DNA of 64,000 nucleotides from Sanguinoderma infundibulare (GCA_032821775.1 JAVLRN010000001.1:3844001-3908000), one strand, 5' to 3'; shown: positions 23,059 through 34,733, numbered from the stretch's first letter. Made by a program: numbers and translations. Notes: generated by a model from the letters alone, not told the origin.

Positions 23059-25711
23059 ATGGACCAGTCCTCTGCCTCGCCGCCGTTCGTGCCTCTCTTC
23101 GACCCCCTCCCATCCTCCAGGACCTCCGCCGCGTCCATCTGGGCTCCCCAGCCCCAGCCGTCCGACACCGCTTGGACAAAAGCCATCGACTCGTTCACTC
23201 GAGCCAACTTCAACGCCCCTACGCCCCGTCCAGCACCGCACCGCTCGACCTCTTTTCCCGTCCTCAATGTCAACACCGGCGAGGATGTCTTCGGTCCTCT
23301 CGGTCAGGACGGACAGCCCCGCCGTCACGTTGGCGCTATTGGAGACGGGCGCAAAAAGCTTTCTCCGACCTTCGACGAGCTGGTGAGTAGCATACATGCT
23401 GGTTGTATGCGCATACATTGACCAAGGGTGTCGATGCAGCACGTCGAGCAGTTGCTTCGGTCGTTGAACCTCAACTCGCCGGGTCCTGCGGCACCTCCGC
23501 CGAGCATCAGGAGCGACTACACCAGCTCGCCCACCTCGCCCGACTTGTCGCCCATCTCTACCTCCTCTGCCCTTCTCACTCCGACCGATCTCTCGCCCGC
23601 TAAAACGTTCGACCACAAGTTGCCGCCGACGTTCGACTTCAACGCCGTTTTTCGCCCCGGCGAGAACAACCTGCACCTGTTCGAGAACGGCCATCGTGGG
23701 ATGGACATGGCTCAGGGAACGCAGGCCTCCTGGTGGGCCACCCCTCAGTCCTATAGCCCAGACGCAGGCTACTTTCCTGCCTTCGAACCCTTTGCAGAGG
23801 CATCCGTTCCCTCGGTGTCGCGCCGGCAACCCCTTCCTCCCTCCCAATCCCAGGCCGCGCGTCGCCGCTTGGAGACCAATATCCTTCCCGCCACACTCCC
23901 ACCTCTGTCCTGGAGTGGACAACGCTGCCGTACTTCTTCGGACTGGCTGAAGACCGAAGATATCGGCGACCGTGGGCTTCAGTTGAACGCGAACGAGCCG
24001 GCGTTCCGCTCTACCCAATCGGTCCCTCCTCAGCGTCACAGCTCTGCTCAAAACGAGGTGAGCCATTTCTGACAGTCCACGTCCTTTGCTCAACATGTAT
24101 GCGTTGCGACCATAGCCAATCAATTTCCTGTCTCTTCTTCATCCCTCCTCGACTCCTCCGTATGACCTTTTCGTAGCACGTATCATCAAATCTTCGGACC
24201 AGCAGGCTTCTATCTTCCTACAGCAGAAGCTTAAGGTCGCTGACGCTGATGAGAGGGCCAAGATCGTGGATGCCATATGCTCGAAGGGCTTTGAGATGAT
24301 GGCTCATAGGTGAGCGTCGTTGGATCATCTCGAGCACTCACTTGTTCAACGTCAGCCACAGGTTTGGAAACTGGGCCGTGCAGAGATGCCTCGAAGCGAC
24401 CTCGAGTGTCGACGAAAGACGCAAGATCGTGAGCTGCATGCGGTAAGCGAGTGCGTTCTGTAATCAGCCTTTCCTTTCGCTCATAGCAGGTTCTCAGTGG
24501 TCGCGTCGTCGAGCTGGCGACCAACTGCTATGGTTGCCATGTCCTACAAAAGGCTTTGGATTGTGAGGAACAAGTGCGGCTCTTGATCGTCTCGGAGCTG
24601 CTGGCTGGGGATCCCGCGCAAACCCTTGTGAACAAGCACGCGTCGCATGTGTGGAGCAAAGTACGTCGTTCAAGTCTCACCTCCCCAAACGCGTCATGAC
24701 CAACGGTCCTTTCAGATTATGGAGCTTACCTGGACACCTCCCGCGCCCCAGATCTTCGCGTTGTAAGTTCGACGTTTCCTATGGCATGATCGAGGCTGAC
24801 GCTTTTCGTCCATGTAGCGTGAACAAGTCCCTCAAGGGGAAGTGGGCGGCGTTGGCCTGCCATGAGACCGGTTCCCTCGTTGTGCAGGTATATTGTACGC
24901 GCTGTTCTCGGTATATCGCACGGCTAATATTCTGTCAGCACGCTTTTGAGAATTTGGAGGACAATGCAAAGGATGGTATCGTCGACGAACTTCTTAACCA
25001 AGGACCGATTGTATTTGGAGAAGTCGCGAAGAACCAATGGGGTTCCTACTGCATTCAACACAGTACGTCTTCGCTTCCATCTACCACGTGCATGTTTTGA
25101 GAGCCTTTTCCAGTTCTGGAACACGGCGAGAAGCGTCACCGTGATTTGGCCTTAGACCATCTTGTTGCTAGTCTGCTCGAATACGCTACCAACGATCAAG
25201 GCATCAAATCGATCCAGAAGGCCTTGAAAGAGGGCGGAACGGACTCGCATGACAGGGTCATCAAGCGGATGTGTGAGCCGGCAAAAGGGTACGCTTCGCG
25301 CCTTGTCCAGCGAGTTCGTCCTGCTCATGCCAGCTCCGCAGTGCCCGTAGGGCGATGATCGTTGACATGGCGTTGTCTGTGACCGGCAGCCAGCTCATTG
25401 CGACCGTCCTTCAGAACGTAAGCATCCATTCCAGCTCTCATTACATGTACGCTAATGCGCACGTATGGCAGGCCAACGTAGATCAGCGGGCTCTGCTTTA
25501 CGATTCCATCCGTGGGCATATCGTTACGCTTCGCGGCTGCAAAACTGGTTCGAAGGTCATCTGGTTGTTGTAAGTGGCCTGTTACTCCGTAATCGACGGG
25601 AAGATGACACCATTGTCCCGCCAGTGACCGAATGGTACGTCTCTTGCTGTGGTACCAGTGACGGTCTTGAACTGACAAGCGTGTTTACAGCGCGCATACT
25701 ACGGGTATTGA
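23059..25711 (+). CDS. Pumilio (PUF) family RNA-binding protein
   Basis: Binds 3'UTR elements and represses or localises mRNAs. Thirteen exons: 23059-23382, 23440-24057, 24116-24309, 24362-24442, 24498-24660, 24716-24762, 24818-24887, 24939-25062, 25114-25288, 25342-25417, 25472-25569, 25625-25634 (10 bp), 25691-25711; 666 aa. The first ~315 residues are Ser/Pro-rich and disordered. The C-terminal half is a helical repeat array: IFLQQKLKVADADERAKIVD, RFGNWAVQRCLEA, CYGCHVLQKALDC, KHASHVWSK, ETGSLVVQHAFENLE, QWGSYCIQHILEH, ATNDQGIKSIQKAL, VTGSQLIATVLQN, TGSKVIWLF. The tail FDRMRAYYGY is recovered only through the 10-bp exon. Repeat architecture resembles the Jsn1/Puf2 class; the exact orthologue is uncertain. 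Confidence 0.9.
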
Positions 25712-26463
25712 ATCTTGTTCTACCATGCAACATATCAACGACATATCTTCAAGGCGTATCTTTACCATTGCAACTCGTCTCCTGCATTTCATCCCATCTT
25801 GCAGCGCTGCCTTATGTGGACCCACTCCATTGCCATCCTCCTGCCATCGTTTCGCATTTCCAAGCCTCTAGACTGTTGGCTCAACAGCAAGATCACTCAG
25901 CAAGCATCGAAGAACACGGACGTTCGCATTCATATCGCAATGTTAATTTACGCACGCATTCTTTCTTTATTGCTCCTTATTCGCGTCATCTGCCCGCCTC
26001 ATCTGCAATATCCAATAATCCAAATCATCGCTCTCGGTAGCCCTAATGTATATACATACGTGCCAAGCTTCGTGTCGGCAAACATGTCTTAGTAGTCGTT
26101 CCACCCTGTCCTTACAACGCAGTGTACGATGCATATGTAGAGCAATCGCACTCTCTCTGCAGCACGAACACAGGGAAATGTGGGCGAAGAGCCTACCGAT
26201 CTCGTAGGCAGGCGAGACTGATATCATGATGGCGTTTTTTGTAGACCACGCCTTGAATAGACGAGACGACTGGGCATGCGTGCACGCGCTGTTTCGGCGT
26301 TCATGACGGCTGTCCGAAGGCAAACATTATATGGACACACGGAGACCCATCTAGTGGGACGTTAAAGTAGGTTCGTTTTAGAAGGAGTACTAGAGAATAC
26401 GTATGAGTCAAGAGCTGCAAGGAATTGTGGAATGACGCACTCTAGCGCAGACACAATATCGTC
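25712..26463. other. Convergent intergenic region, ~750 bp
   Basis: AT-richer sequence between the 3' ends of the PUF gene and COX6. It probably holds both 3'UTRs. No gene or RNA recognised. Confidence 0.45.
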
Positions 26464-26922
26464 TTACGACGAGTAAAGCTCCTCCCTAATGTTGATTCCT
26501 GTGCGAGGGCGCAGTGAGTAAAGGCCAAGTGGGGCTGGAGAAAGCAACGGACCAAGCTCTTCCCGGAGAGGCTTGAGCTCGTCAAGGTACGCTTGGTACT
26601 GCTGCTTGTTCTCCACCTTCTCCTTGATGCCCTCGAAGACGCGGACGGCAGTCGCGTAGTCGTTGACGCGACGGGCGGCGCGGACTGCGGCCTCGACGAC
26701 GGCGGGTGCGGGAACGAGGTCATGGGCGAAACAGTTGTTGAGACCGCGCTGGACCTCGAAGAGATCCTGGGCCGACTTGAAAAAGTTGACGTAGCGCTCC
26801 GTGAAGGATTCGAACGTCTCCTGGCCGTGTGAGCTGGAGGACGGGCGAGCGAACGCGGGGGCGACGCGGGTCGCGGCGGGGCGGACGCGGATGAGGGTGG
26901 ACGCGAGCTGAGCACGGAGCAT
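26464..26922 (-). CDS. COX6: Cytochrome c oxidase subunit COX6 (mammalian COX5A homologue)
   Basis: Nuclear-encoded, matrix-side subunit of respiratory complex IV. Exons 26922-26553 and 26498-26464 give 134 aa. The N-terminus is a mitochondrial presequence (MLRAQLASTLIRVRPAATRV, no acidic residues). The mature part shows family blocks ETFESFTERYVNFFKSAQDL, RGLNNCFAHDLVPAP and RVFEGIKEKVENKQQYQAYL. The 54-bp intron (26499-26552, donor GTCCGT) is needed to end the protein correctly: reading through it would replace the conserved end ELGINIREELYSS with unrelated sequence. Divergent from the Tra2-like gene. Confidence 0.93.
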   Translation of the reverse strand: MLRAQLASTLIRVRPAATRVAPAFARPSSSSHGQETFESFTERYVNFFKSAQDLFEVQRGLNNCFAHDLVPAPAVVEAAVRAARRVNDYATAVRVFEGIKEKVENKQQYQAYLDELKPLREELGPLLSPAPLGLYSLRPRTGINIREELYSS

Positions 26923-27375
26923 GGTGGAGGATGGAGAGAGAGGAGAGGAGGACGATGGTGCTCAGCGGCCGGCGAGGATGTGGTCGTGAAGAAAAGGCGG
27001 GATGCCAGGGCACGACCGGGCCCGGCTCAGCCGAGGCTCGATTCATCACCCCAGCCGGTCCAGTCCGACGCGCGCCCGCCGTGCCCTCCGCCTCGACCGT
27101 CGGATGACTAGACTAGTTGCACGCATGTATTCACCGCCGGATGCTGCTGCTGCACACGGATTTTACACACTGTCTGCCCTGGACTGGCCCGCCAGGCGCG
27201 AGGAACGTGGGCGGAGGGGAGCGGTCGGTCGCGGGGCGCCGGGGGGAGTGTGGTCGTGTTTGTGCGATGGCTGGGAGGGTTCTTAAGTGGCGATTTATGT
27301 CTGCGCGGGAAGAGATTCGCACCGACTGTTCCCTCCTCCTCTGCAAGCCCTCTCTCTCCGCCAACAGACGCAAGG
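26923..27375. promoter_or_regulatory. Divergent region COX6 / Tra2-like gene
   Basis: 453 bp between two outward-facing starts, containing both promoters. GC-rich; no TATA box with good position was found. Confidence 0.4.
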
Positions 27376-28936
27376 ATGGATGACGGTACGTCTTCAGCAT
27401 CCGCCGCCGCCCACCGCGACAACGACTCTTTTCTCCGTCCTGTCGATATGTGCTCTCTGTCCGGCACGCCGACCCACCAGTTGGAATGCTCCGCGCCAGC
27501 TATGTGTGCCGCCCTAGCACCATAGCACCGACAGCCTTCAGCCCACAGCTGACGCCCCCCAGTCTCGGCGCGAGTGCTTGCGTTCCGTTTGCCTGCCGCT
27601 CCTGTCGCCTGTTGGCTGAAGGCCTTCATCTTTTTCGACGAGCAGCGTTCGTGCCAGTGTCGACGTCGACGACGCGCCCCTCGCATCGCTTCCGTCCGTC
27701 ATCTTCAGCTTTCGCCTTCACGCCTCCGTCCCGGCAGCGTCCCCCGTGCGCGCCTCGGCAGTGCGTCTCTCCTTCTGGTGCCGTGCCTCGTCCTCTCTTC
27801 TTTCCAGTCGCCCGCAGCATGCCAGTCTCCCCGACGTCCAGTAACAAGACCTGACTTTTCCACCCTCTTCCCCCCCCTTCCGTCCCCTCTCTGTCTTCTC
27901 CAGCCTGGCAATCCCAAGACATGGCTCCTCCCAGCAACGGGGGCGGCATCAGCATCCCCACCAACGACGCCCCCATGTCCAACGGCGGCCCCAACGACGA
28001 GCAGTCCTGGAACAACGGCCGCTCCCCCCAGCGTGGTGACAACCCCCCTCGTCGGTCCACCAGGAGCAGGAGCCCCGGACGTGGCCCCGACCGGTCAGTA
28101 GAGCCCGTTTTTACGACGTGTGAGTTCGCTGCTCATCTCGCGCCTTGCCATCTTAGGAGCGACGGCGGCAACAACCCCGGGAACAACCTGCACGTTTCCG
28201 GCCTGAGCAACAAGGTAGATACGCGTGACCTCGAAGCTGCCTTCGCGAAGGTCGGCCGGGTGAGTGCAGCGGCTCCAGTCGCTCAAAACCCTTCGCTGAC
28301 GCGCGCTGTGGGAAACAACAGGTCAAGAAGGCCCAGGTGATGTATGATCCTCACAGCCGCGAGTCTCGCGGCTTTGGGTTTGTTACGATGGAGAGCGCCG
28401 AAGAGGCAGACGCAGCTATCACTGCGATGAATGGTGCTGAGCTCATGGGCAAGACGATTTCAGTGGAAAAGGTCCGTGGCGGTTTGGTCCTCCTCCCCTG
28501 CCATACACGACGTTCTTCTCACACCGTCTATCTCCTTTGACAGGCGCGACGTGGCCGGGCGCGGACCCCCACCCCTGGTCGCTACTACGGACCCCCTAAG
28601 CGAAACGAATGTGAGCTTCTCGTGATGGATCATTTCAACTCTTCTGACATTCTGACTGGATGGTTAGATGAGCGCCCTTACGACCCCCGCCCATACGACA
28701 GCCGCTACTCCCGTGGAGGAGGAGGTGGTGGTGGTGGTGGTGGGTACGACGACTACCGCCGCCGCCCGCGATACGAAGACGACTACCGCGGTGGCCGCGA
28801 TTATGAACGCGGTGGTGGTGGTGGCGGCGGCGGCTACGGTCGCGACTACGATCGTGGCAACTATGGTGGTGGTGGTGGTGGTGGTGGTGGTGGCCGCGAC
28901 CACGAGCGTCCCCGCTACGACGATCGCCGGTACTAA
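27376..28936 (+). CDS. Tra2-like SR splicing factor (single RRM, glycine-rich tail)
   Basis: Nuclear RNA-binding protein of the Transformer-2 type, likely a splicing activator. Core exons 27904-28093, 28157-28259, 28322-28471, 28544-28610 and 28668-28936. A first exon 27376-27385 (MDD plus one base) joins in frame across a 518-bp intron with donor GTACGT, giving 262 aa. If that exon is not used, the ATG at 27,921 starts a 253-aa form. Domains: a short RS-rich N-region (RRSTRSRSPGRGPDR), an RRM at ~75-150 with RNP2 LHVSGL and RNP1 RGFGFVTM, a linker RTPTPGRYYGPPKRNEYERP typical of Tra2, and a tail of Arg/Tyr/Asp islands separated by poly-Gly. Introns inside the RRM are 62-72 bp. The long first intron recalls SR genes that regulate their own splicing; that is inference. 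Confidence 0.88.
28718..28893 (+). repeat. Three GGT/GGC triplet runs encoding poly-Gly
   Basis: Three (GGN)8-11 runs separated by RDY/DDY-coding spacers in the last exon of the Tra2-like gene. In-frame triplets, so copy number can vary without frameshift. Confidence 0.8.
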
Positions 28937-29228
28937 AACACGCATGGTTCCGCTACTGGTCTCAAGTTTCAACAAGGAACGGTTCTATACGGTATCTCGT
29001 GCTATGTTACAGTAACACTCCCGCGGCCCTGGCCATGAGATGTGCGAAGACCCCTACTCTTGTCGGTGACTTGTTCGCTGTCCATGTAATCCGTTGTCCG
29101 CTTGTTGGGTGTGATATGTTGCTTTCGGTTCCTTGTATGTACCGCATTGTCGCAGCAGAGTATGAATACATATTGGTTCATGGACCAACACTACGATGCG
29201 TGCTGCTGCTGAGCTGAGGATCGACACA

Positions 29229-30277
29229 TCATTTACCAGGTGGTGCGTTCCCGGCACTTCCAATACCCATCTCCACCACAAACTGTTCTCTCCCGCGTTT
29301 GCGCATCTCTTCCACCACCTCGCCCACCTTCTCAAACTCTGACCACTGTCTGCGCTGACCAGTAGTACTGTCCTGCGGTGCGCTTCCAGACGACAAGGGC
29401 GGCGCCGATTCGACGAAACGCAACCGGAGCGCAAGCCACTGCATGCTCTTCACGCGGTCCACGAAATCCTCGACGTCCTCCTGCGCGCCTTCGCAGTAGA
29501 TCACGCCAGGGTACCCGACCTTTGCGAAGCCGACGAGCGAGAGCTCGTGCGACCACTGGGAGAGCGAGCGGCGCTTCTGGGGGGCCTTGAGGTGGTGGGA
29601 GATGAAGAGCGCGTGGAAGCGGGGCGCGGAAGACGGGGAGGGGGAGGAGGAGGAGGAGGGGGCGGCTGTCTGCACGATGGGCTCGGACCCGGAGGAGGAG
29701 ACTTGCGCCTGCTCCTCGAGGTAGGTGTGTAGTTGGGGAAGGAGGTGCGCGGATATCATTTCGTACAGAGGGTATCTTGCATACACGGAACACGAACGAA
29801 TTGTCAAGACGTCCCATCCGAGGTCGAGCACACCTGGACGCACTCGCTGCTGCTGCCGCCTGCGCCCACGCCCTGCGCCGCGGCGTCCGCGACGAGCGCT
29901 TGCCAGCGCTCCTGCTCTGCGCGGCCGAGGTGGTCGCCCTTCACGCACACCGACGCCGACGTGCGAGGCGATCCTTCGCCCCATTCAACTTGTCCTTCGC
30001 CTTGGCCGCCTGGGGATAACGGCAGCTCGACGTCGAACCAGACGGCGGAGCTCGCTTCGAGCTTGACGCGGAAGTGCGCCGCGGCGGGCTGCGTCGCTCC
30101 GAACTCACTGGCATCAGAGGCGTCGTCGGAGTCGAGAGCGTACGCGTCGAGGAGGCCGTCCCAGAGCGCTGTATGCTCGGTGAACTCGAGAAGCTCCCCG
30201 GGGAGCAGGGAGCATCTGAGGAGGTGGATCTCTTCGAGGGCTTTGCGCAGGGATGTCGCGGTCGTGTTCGTGGCCAT
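29229..30277 (-). CDS. RWD / DUF1115 protein (RWDD2 family)
   Basis: Exons 30277-29844 and 29775-29229 give 326 aa. Residues ~8-145 form an RWD fold (LEEIHLLRCSLLPGELLEF, then HFRVKLEASSAVWFDVELPL), a domain used for protein contacts, as in GCN2 and RWDD proteins. The second exon begins EYPLYEMISAHLLPQLHTYL and continues with the DUF1115 block (RFHALFISHHLKAPQKRRSL, then VGYPGVIYCEGAQEDVEDFV), typical of RWDD2A/B. The donor GTGCGT at 29,843 was chosen because it restores the frame into YPLYEM. A Met in the same frame at 30,373 would add 32 poorly conserved residues. The cellular role of the family is largely unknown. Confidence 0.88.
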
Positions 30278-30452
30278 TGGACGTCGATGATGGGTGATGA
30301 TGGCGGAGGGAAGCCTGAAGGGGGATTTGGGACGAGCGCTTGCGTTACTACTTTCGGCATGAGCGCTCTGCACAAGACACGGCTTCCAGAATGCAGGTCA
30401 AGCTGCTCCTTCTCCTTCTCCAACCGAATTCCCCGCTCTTCTGTCCTCCACG

Positions 30453-31371
30453 ATGACCTCCGATGGTGCAAGCAACAGTACGTCCGGTCCCCACCTCTTC
30501 CCACTCGTCCAAACACGCCTCACCGATGTCGCCGGCAGACGAGAGGCTCCTCGCCGCTGCGCGGTCCGACAACGAAGACATGCTCCTCGAGGTCTTCGAG
30601 GCGGGCAACTTTGACATCAACGCTCAGGACGGGTGCGTGCCTCTGTTCTCTCACCGCCACCGCCATCCCCGCTCATCCCACGCGTCCCCGTCCTCTCCCG
30701 ATAACAGCCTAGGGAACACCGGTACGCTCGCTGGTCGTCCGCTCGGCGATCGTCAGTACTCGTACGAGTGAGCGACGTCTCTAATCTCCACCTCTCGTTG
30801 CCCACAGCCTTGCACTATGCGTACGTATGTCATTCCATTTCCCTCCCAAACGGCACACACATGCCAGATCTCACACGTCGGGGCGTCGTCGCCAGTGCAT
30901 CGAACGGATATCTCGACATCATGGAGCACCTCCTCGAATACGACGGCTGCGACGTCGACCCGCTAAACCGCATCGAGAAGGCGACACCGCTCCACCTCGC
31001 GGTACGGATAGAACACGCCAAGCTCCGCGCAGCGGTAGTCGAGAGCCTGTTAGATGCCGGTGCGGATACCAAGTAAGCCCTGTTTGTCTCGACGATGCGG
31101 TCACCTTCCAGCGATCCGACACGCGCTTCAGGATCAGGGACAAGAACGGCGAACTGGCAGTCAGCTTCGTTCCCGATGACGACCCCGCGACCCGTCAGCT
31201 GTTCAGGAAAGCCCAGGTTCAGAATAGCATCTCCCAGAGTGACGTCGCGAATGGTGCGTGCAACACACCTTTCAAGTTCTCGTACTTGGTGTCTTCATAC
31301 ATCGTACAGACGATGACGATGACGATGACGATGACGAGGAAGGATCCGGCTCGGGTTCTGATGATGAGTAA
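30453..31371 (+). CDS. Small ankyrin-repeat protein with Asp-rich tail
   Basis: Seven exons, two of them tiny: 30453-30477, 30539-30632, 30708-30721 (14 bp), 30808-30820 (13 bp), 30896-31072, 31132-31253, 31310-31371; 168 aa. Ankyrin repeats: ERLLAAARSDNEDMLLEVFE, then DGLGNTALHYAASNGYLDIM (formed only when both small exons are used), ATPLHLAV...VESLLDAGADTKIRDKNGE. The tail is acidic: a run of nine Asp from a GAC/GAT repeat, then EEGSGSGSDDE. Resembles the short ankyrin proteins of yeasts such as YCR051W, whose role is unclear. Divergent from the RWD gene (175 bp between starts) and convergent with HTS1 (178 bp between stops). Confidence 0.88.
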
Positions 31372-31549
31372 CTTATTAGACACGATCGTAGAAGTATCGG
31401 AGACCCAGTTTGTATTCATACTGCACTGAATCACGCATACGCCTGACGCCCGACCTCAAGCTCAAGTTCAAGCGAGATGAATGTATATGTTTGCACATGA
31501 ATGGATATACTACTACCGCCTGCATGTCGCTCTAAAGCTCCCAACTCTT

Positions 31550-33745
31550 CTACGCGATGAGCTTCCCAGAAGACCACTCCTTGAACGTCGGCGTGTCCTT
31601 GATCCACTCGATGAGCTCCGCCCGCTTGACCTTGGTGCCCTTGTCCGCCGACTCGACCTTGGCCTTCTTCCCGTCGACCAACTCCCACCTCTGCTCCTTG
31701 ACGGTGACGAGGCCCTGCTTGAGCTCATCACCCCCAAGAATGATCGCGAACGGCACCTCGTCCTTCTCGCCCGCCGCGAACTGTGCAGGAAGTTTCGGTT
31801 TTGCCTTAAAGAAGAAATCGGTCTGCAGTACCGTCATCAGCATCGTGTCAAGTACACATCTCTGGGGGGAGGAGAAGGGGGGGGGGGGTGGGGGCGGGGC
31901 ACGAAAAAACGCACCTTGATCCCCGCTTCCCGCAACTCCCGCACGAGCTCGACCCGCTCCGACAGCAGCCCGTCGCCGGCAGCCATGACGTACGCCATCG
32001 TCTCCTTGCTGCGCATCCCCTTCTCGCCCCACTTTGGCCACACGAGCGCAAAGATCCGGTCCAGGCCGATGCTCACGCCCACGCACGGCAGGCCCGGTGC
32101 CTTCTTGCCCTCGCCCGCGGCCGCGGCGGTGAACATGCCCACGAGGTTGTCGTAGCGGCCCCCCGCGGCGATCGAGCCCACCCCGACCTGGGACTCGTCG
32201 ATCTCCTCTTCCTCTTCCGCGCCCGCGCCCGCGGCGACCGCGGCGGCCTTCTTCGGCTTCTTGGGCTTCTGCGCGGGAAGCGGGACGTCGGGCTGCTCGG
32301 ACGAGGACGCAAGGGCGTTTGCGTCCTTGAAGCCGGGTGGGGCGGAGGCCTCGACGATGGCCTCGTAGATGATGCCCGTGTAGTAGTCGAGCCCGCGCGC
32401 GAGGGAGAGGTCGAACGAGAGTCGGTCGAGCACGCGGTATGCGGTCAGGTAGGTGAAGAGGAGGCCCATCTCTTCGATTCCCGTCCTTGCGTCCTGGTTC
32501 GCCATCAGGGCGGCATCGGCGCGGAGGGTCTCCAGCAGCTCGGGACCGCCTGCTCGTAATCAAGTAAATGATATATATGCGAACGGGGCGGTAACGACGT
32601 ACCTTTGTGCTTCACGTACTCTCCAATCTTGTCTGCGACGGCCGGGTCCAAGCCCTTCTCGTCCGTCATCTCCTTCTTGACCTCTACCCACGCCATCTGC
32701 AGTGCAAGTCAGCATAAGCGAAAAACGCCCGGGAGATGGTGGCCGCACCTTGTCGAGCTTGTCGACCGCAGACGAGATGGTCCGGATCTTTTCTGGTGGC
32801 ACGCCGCACACCGCGAAGATGCCGTCCAAGATCTTGCGGTGGTTCATCTTCACCGTGAACTCGCCCACGTCCAGCCGGGCAAGGATCGTGCAGACCAAGC
32901 TGATGATCTCCGCGTCGGGGATCATGGTGTCGAACGGGCCCGCAATATCAAAATCCTAACTCCCAGACGTCACCTCCGCCATCCCCATTCTTCCAAAACG
33001 AACTGGCAAGCCACTCACTGCCTGCGAAAACTCGCGCATGCGTCCCTTGCTCATCACCGGGTTGTCCCTCCTGTACACCTTGCCGACCTGCCAGAGCTTC
33101 GCCTGGCTGGTGATCGCGCCTGCCATGGCGAGGTAGCGCGCGAGGGGCACGGTGTGGTCGTAGCGGAGCGCGAGCTGCTCGCCGCCCTGGTCCATGAGGT
33201 CGAAGATGAGCTTCTGGTCCTCGCCGTACTTGCCAGCGAGGACCTCCTTGCGCTCGAACACGGGCGTGTCCAGCTGGGAGCCGCCAAAGGTCGTGAAGCA
33301 GTCCTTGACGATCCGCTCGACGTGCTCCCTACAGAACATCTCGCCCGGGCCGTAGTCGCGCGTGCCCTACACGCACCGTCGTCCGCGCGTCCGAACGCGA
33401 GCGGTGTTGTCATGTGTCATGTTCATGCGTAGCAGAGCGGGACGGGAAGGACAAAGAGCCTTGACATGAGCTTGAGCCCCACCCGCGACACACGAACCCC
33501 GCACGCACCTTTGCAGTCTTCAGCAGCATCCGTTCCTTCTTCTTCTCGCCCTTCCCGCCCGCCGCCCCGCCCGCGTTCTGCAGCAGCGCCAAGTTCCTCT
33601 TGAGCTCTCCCAACCTCTTCTTCGCCTCCTCCACCGCCGCGTTCTCCGCGCCCTGCTTCCTAAGCTCGTTCACGAGCGCGCTCTGCGCCGCGACCTCCTC
33701 CGCGAGCGCCTCGGCGGTCGTCGGTCCTGGGGCTGCGCTGGCCAT
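31550..33745 (-). CDS. HTS1: Histidyl-tRNA synthetase
   Basis: Class II enzyme that charges tRNA-His; in fungi one gene usually serves cytosol and mitochondria. Exons 33745-33509, 33366-33019, 32955-32749, 32696-32603, 32549-31915, 31822-31550; 597 aa. The N-terminus is a WHEP-like helical hairpin ([16 protein letters not shown]...[16 protein letters not shown]). The catalytic core starts [19 protein letters not shown], with motif 2 [46 protein letters not shown] and [15 protein letters not shown], and ends with the anticodon-binding domain ([19 protein letters not shown]). Between GIIYE and the GGRYDN motif is an unusually long Lys-, Ala- and Glu-rich insertion. No presequence is visible at this start. 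The last intron (31823-31914) holds a G-rich tract. Confidence 0.95.
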
Positions 33746-34733
33746 GTAATAGTATCGTGCGTTTCCTGGTCGGTGTCGGGCTGTATGCGCCGAGCTCGAT
33801 GACAGAACGAAGCAGGACGGGTGAGGGGACAAGCCACGCGATCTGCACGATCGATGGAGGGGAGAAAAGAGGGTGCGGGCCTCGTTCACGCGCATTGGTT
33901 GTCGTTTGGGTGGGACTTTGCAGCCGATTTACTTGTGCGTGTGACGCGCGCGCCATCCTGACTCGATCGTCGGACAAAATCAAATCTCTTCATCTTATCA
34001 TCGTCGACGGTTCGCACTGCAAGCGATCGCATATCTCCTACTTAACACCAGGTCGTTCCAAGCATACTTTGTCCAGAAAAACAAGAGCTCATGCCGCGGG
34101 GAAGAGGAGGTACGTCGGGTTGGCCAGGGCGGGAGGGCTGATCTGGCACAGCCTCACTCTGGGTGCTTGCTTCTCCTGCTTGCATTTCTCCATGGCTTGA
34201 CGTCGACTCTAACCAACGGGGCCCTGTACTAGCGACCCGTCGACGCCGTCAAGATCGGTCGCTGAGTTCCGTTGTATTTGTACGTCCAGGTGCACGTAAT
34301 GACCAAGCGTTTGGGATAGTCTGTTCGTTCTCGCACGACACGAACGGAAGTTACGGCGGATAGACACGAAGCGGCGGCTTTCGATAACCTTTGAGAGCGG
34401 CGTTTGCCCTGTTCGTAGGGCGACCCCATGGCTGCACACAACAGCAACGAATGTCGTACAGCATAAAGCGCATATTAATATAGCTAGTGTTCATCTACGT
34501 GACATTCGGGGGGTATTGTATGCATCATGCCTCTACTTTTGTTCACGTTCGGAGCAGGCGAGCACTCCAGTCCAGTCGCCCGCATCTATGTATAAGCGTG
34601 ATTTAGTTCGTCCGTCCGTCCGTCATGCAGTCGTAAGGCTGCGGGCATCAATGGCGTCTCGCAGTCATTAGACAGGTCTCGGTATCCTCTAAACCGTCTT
34701 GGGATATAATATCACCCTCGCCGCATGCCGTGC
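33746..34733. other. Gene-free interval, ~1.0 kb
   Basis: Between the HTS1 start and the phosphotransferase stop. It contains the HTS1 promoter and a small TCCG microsatellite at about 34,608-34,624. A 147-codon plus-strand frame here has no recognisable features and is not called. Confidence 0.4.

Noticed and set aside
22960..24123. 387-codon minus-strand frame over the PUF gene 5' part
   Set aside because: Antisense to PUF exons 1-2, Gly/Arg-rich, with no recognisable domain; the sense strand forms a complete PUF protein.
28664..28975. Minus and plus strand Val/Thr-rich frames over the Tra2-like tail
   Set aside because: Alternative frames of GGT/GGC repeats give Val or Thr runs; the real frame encodes poly-Gly with Arg/Tyr islands.
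33757..34200. 147-codon plus-strand frame upstream of HTS1
   Set aside because: No domain, no splice signals, mixed composition; overlaps the probable HTS1 promoter.
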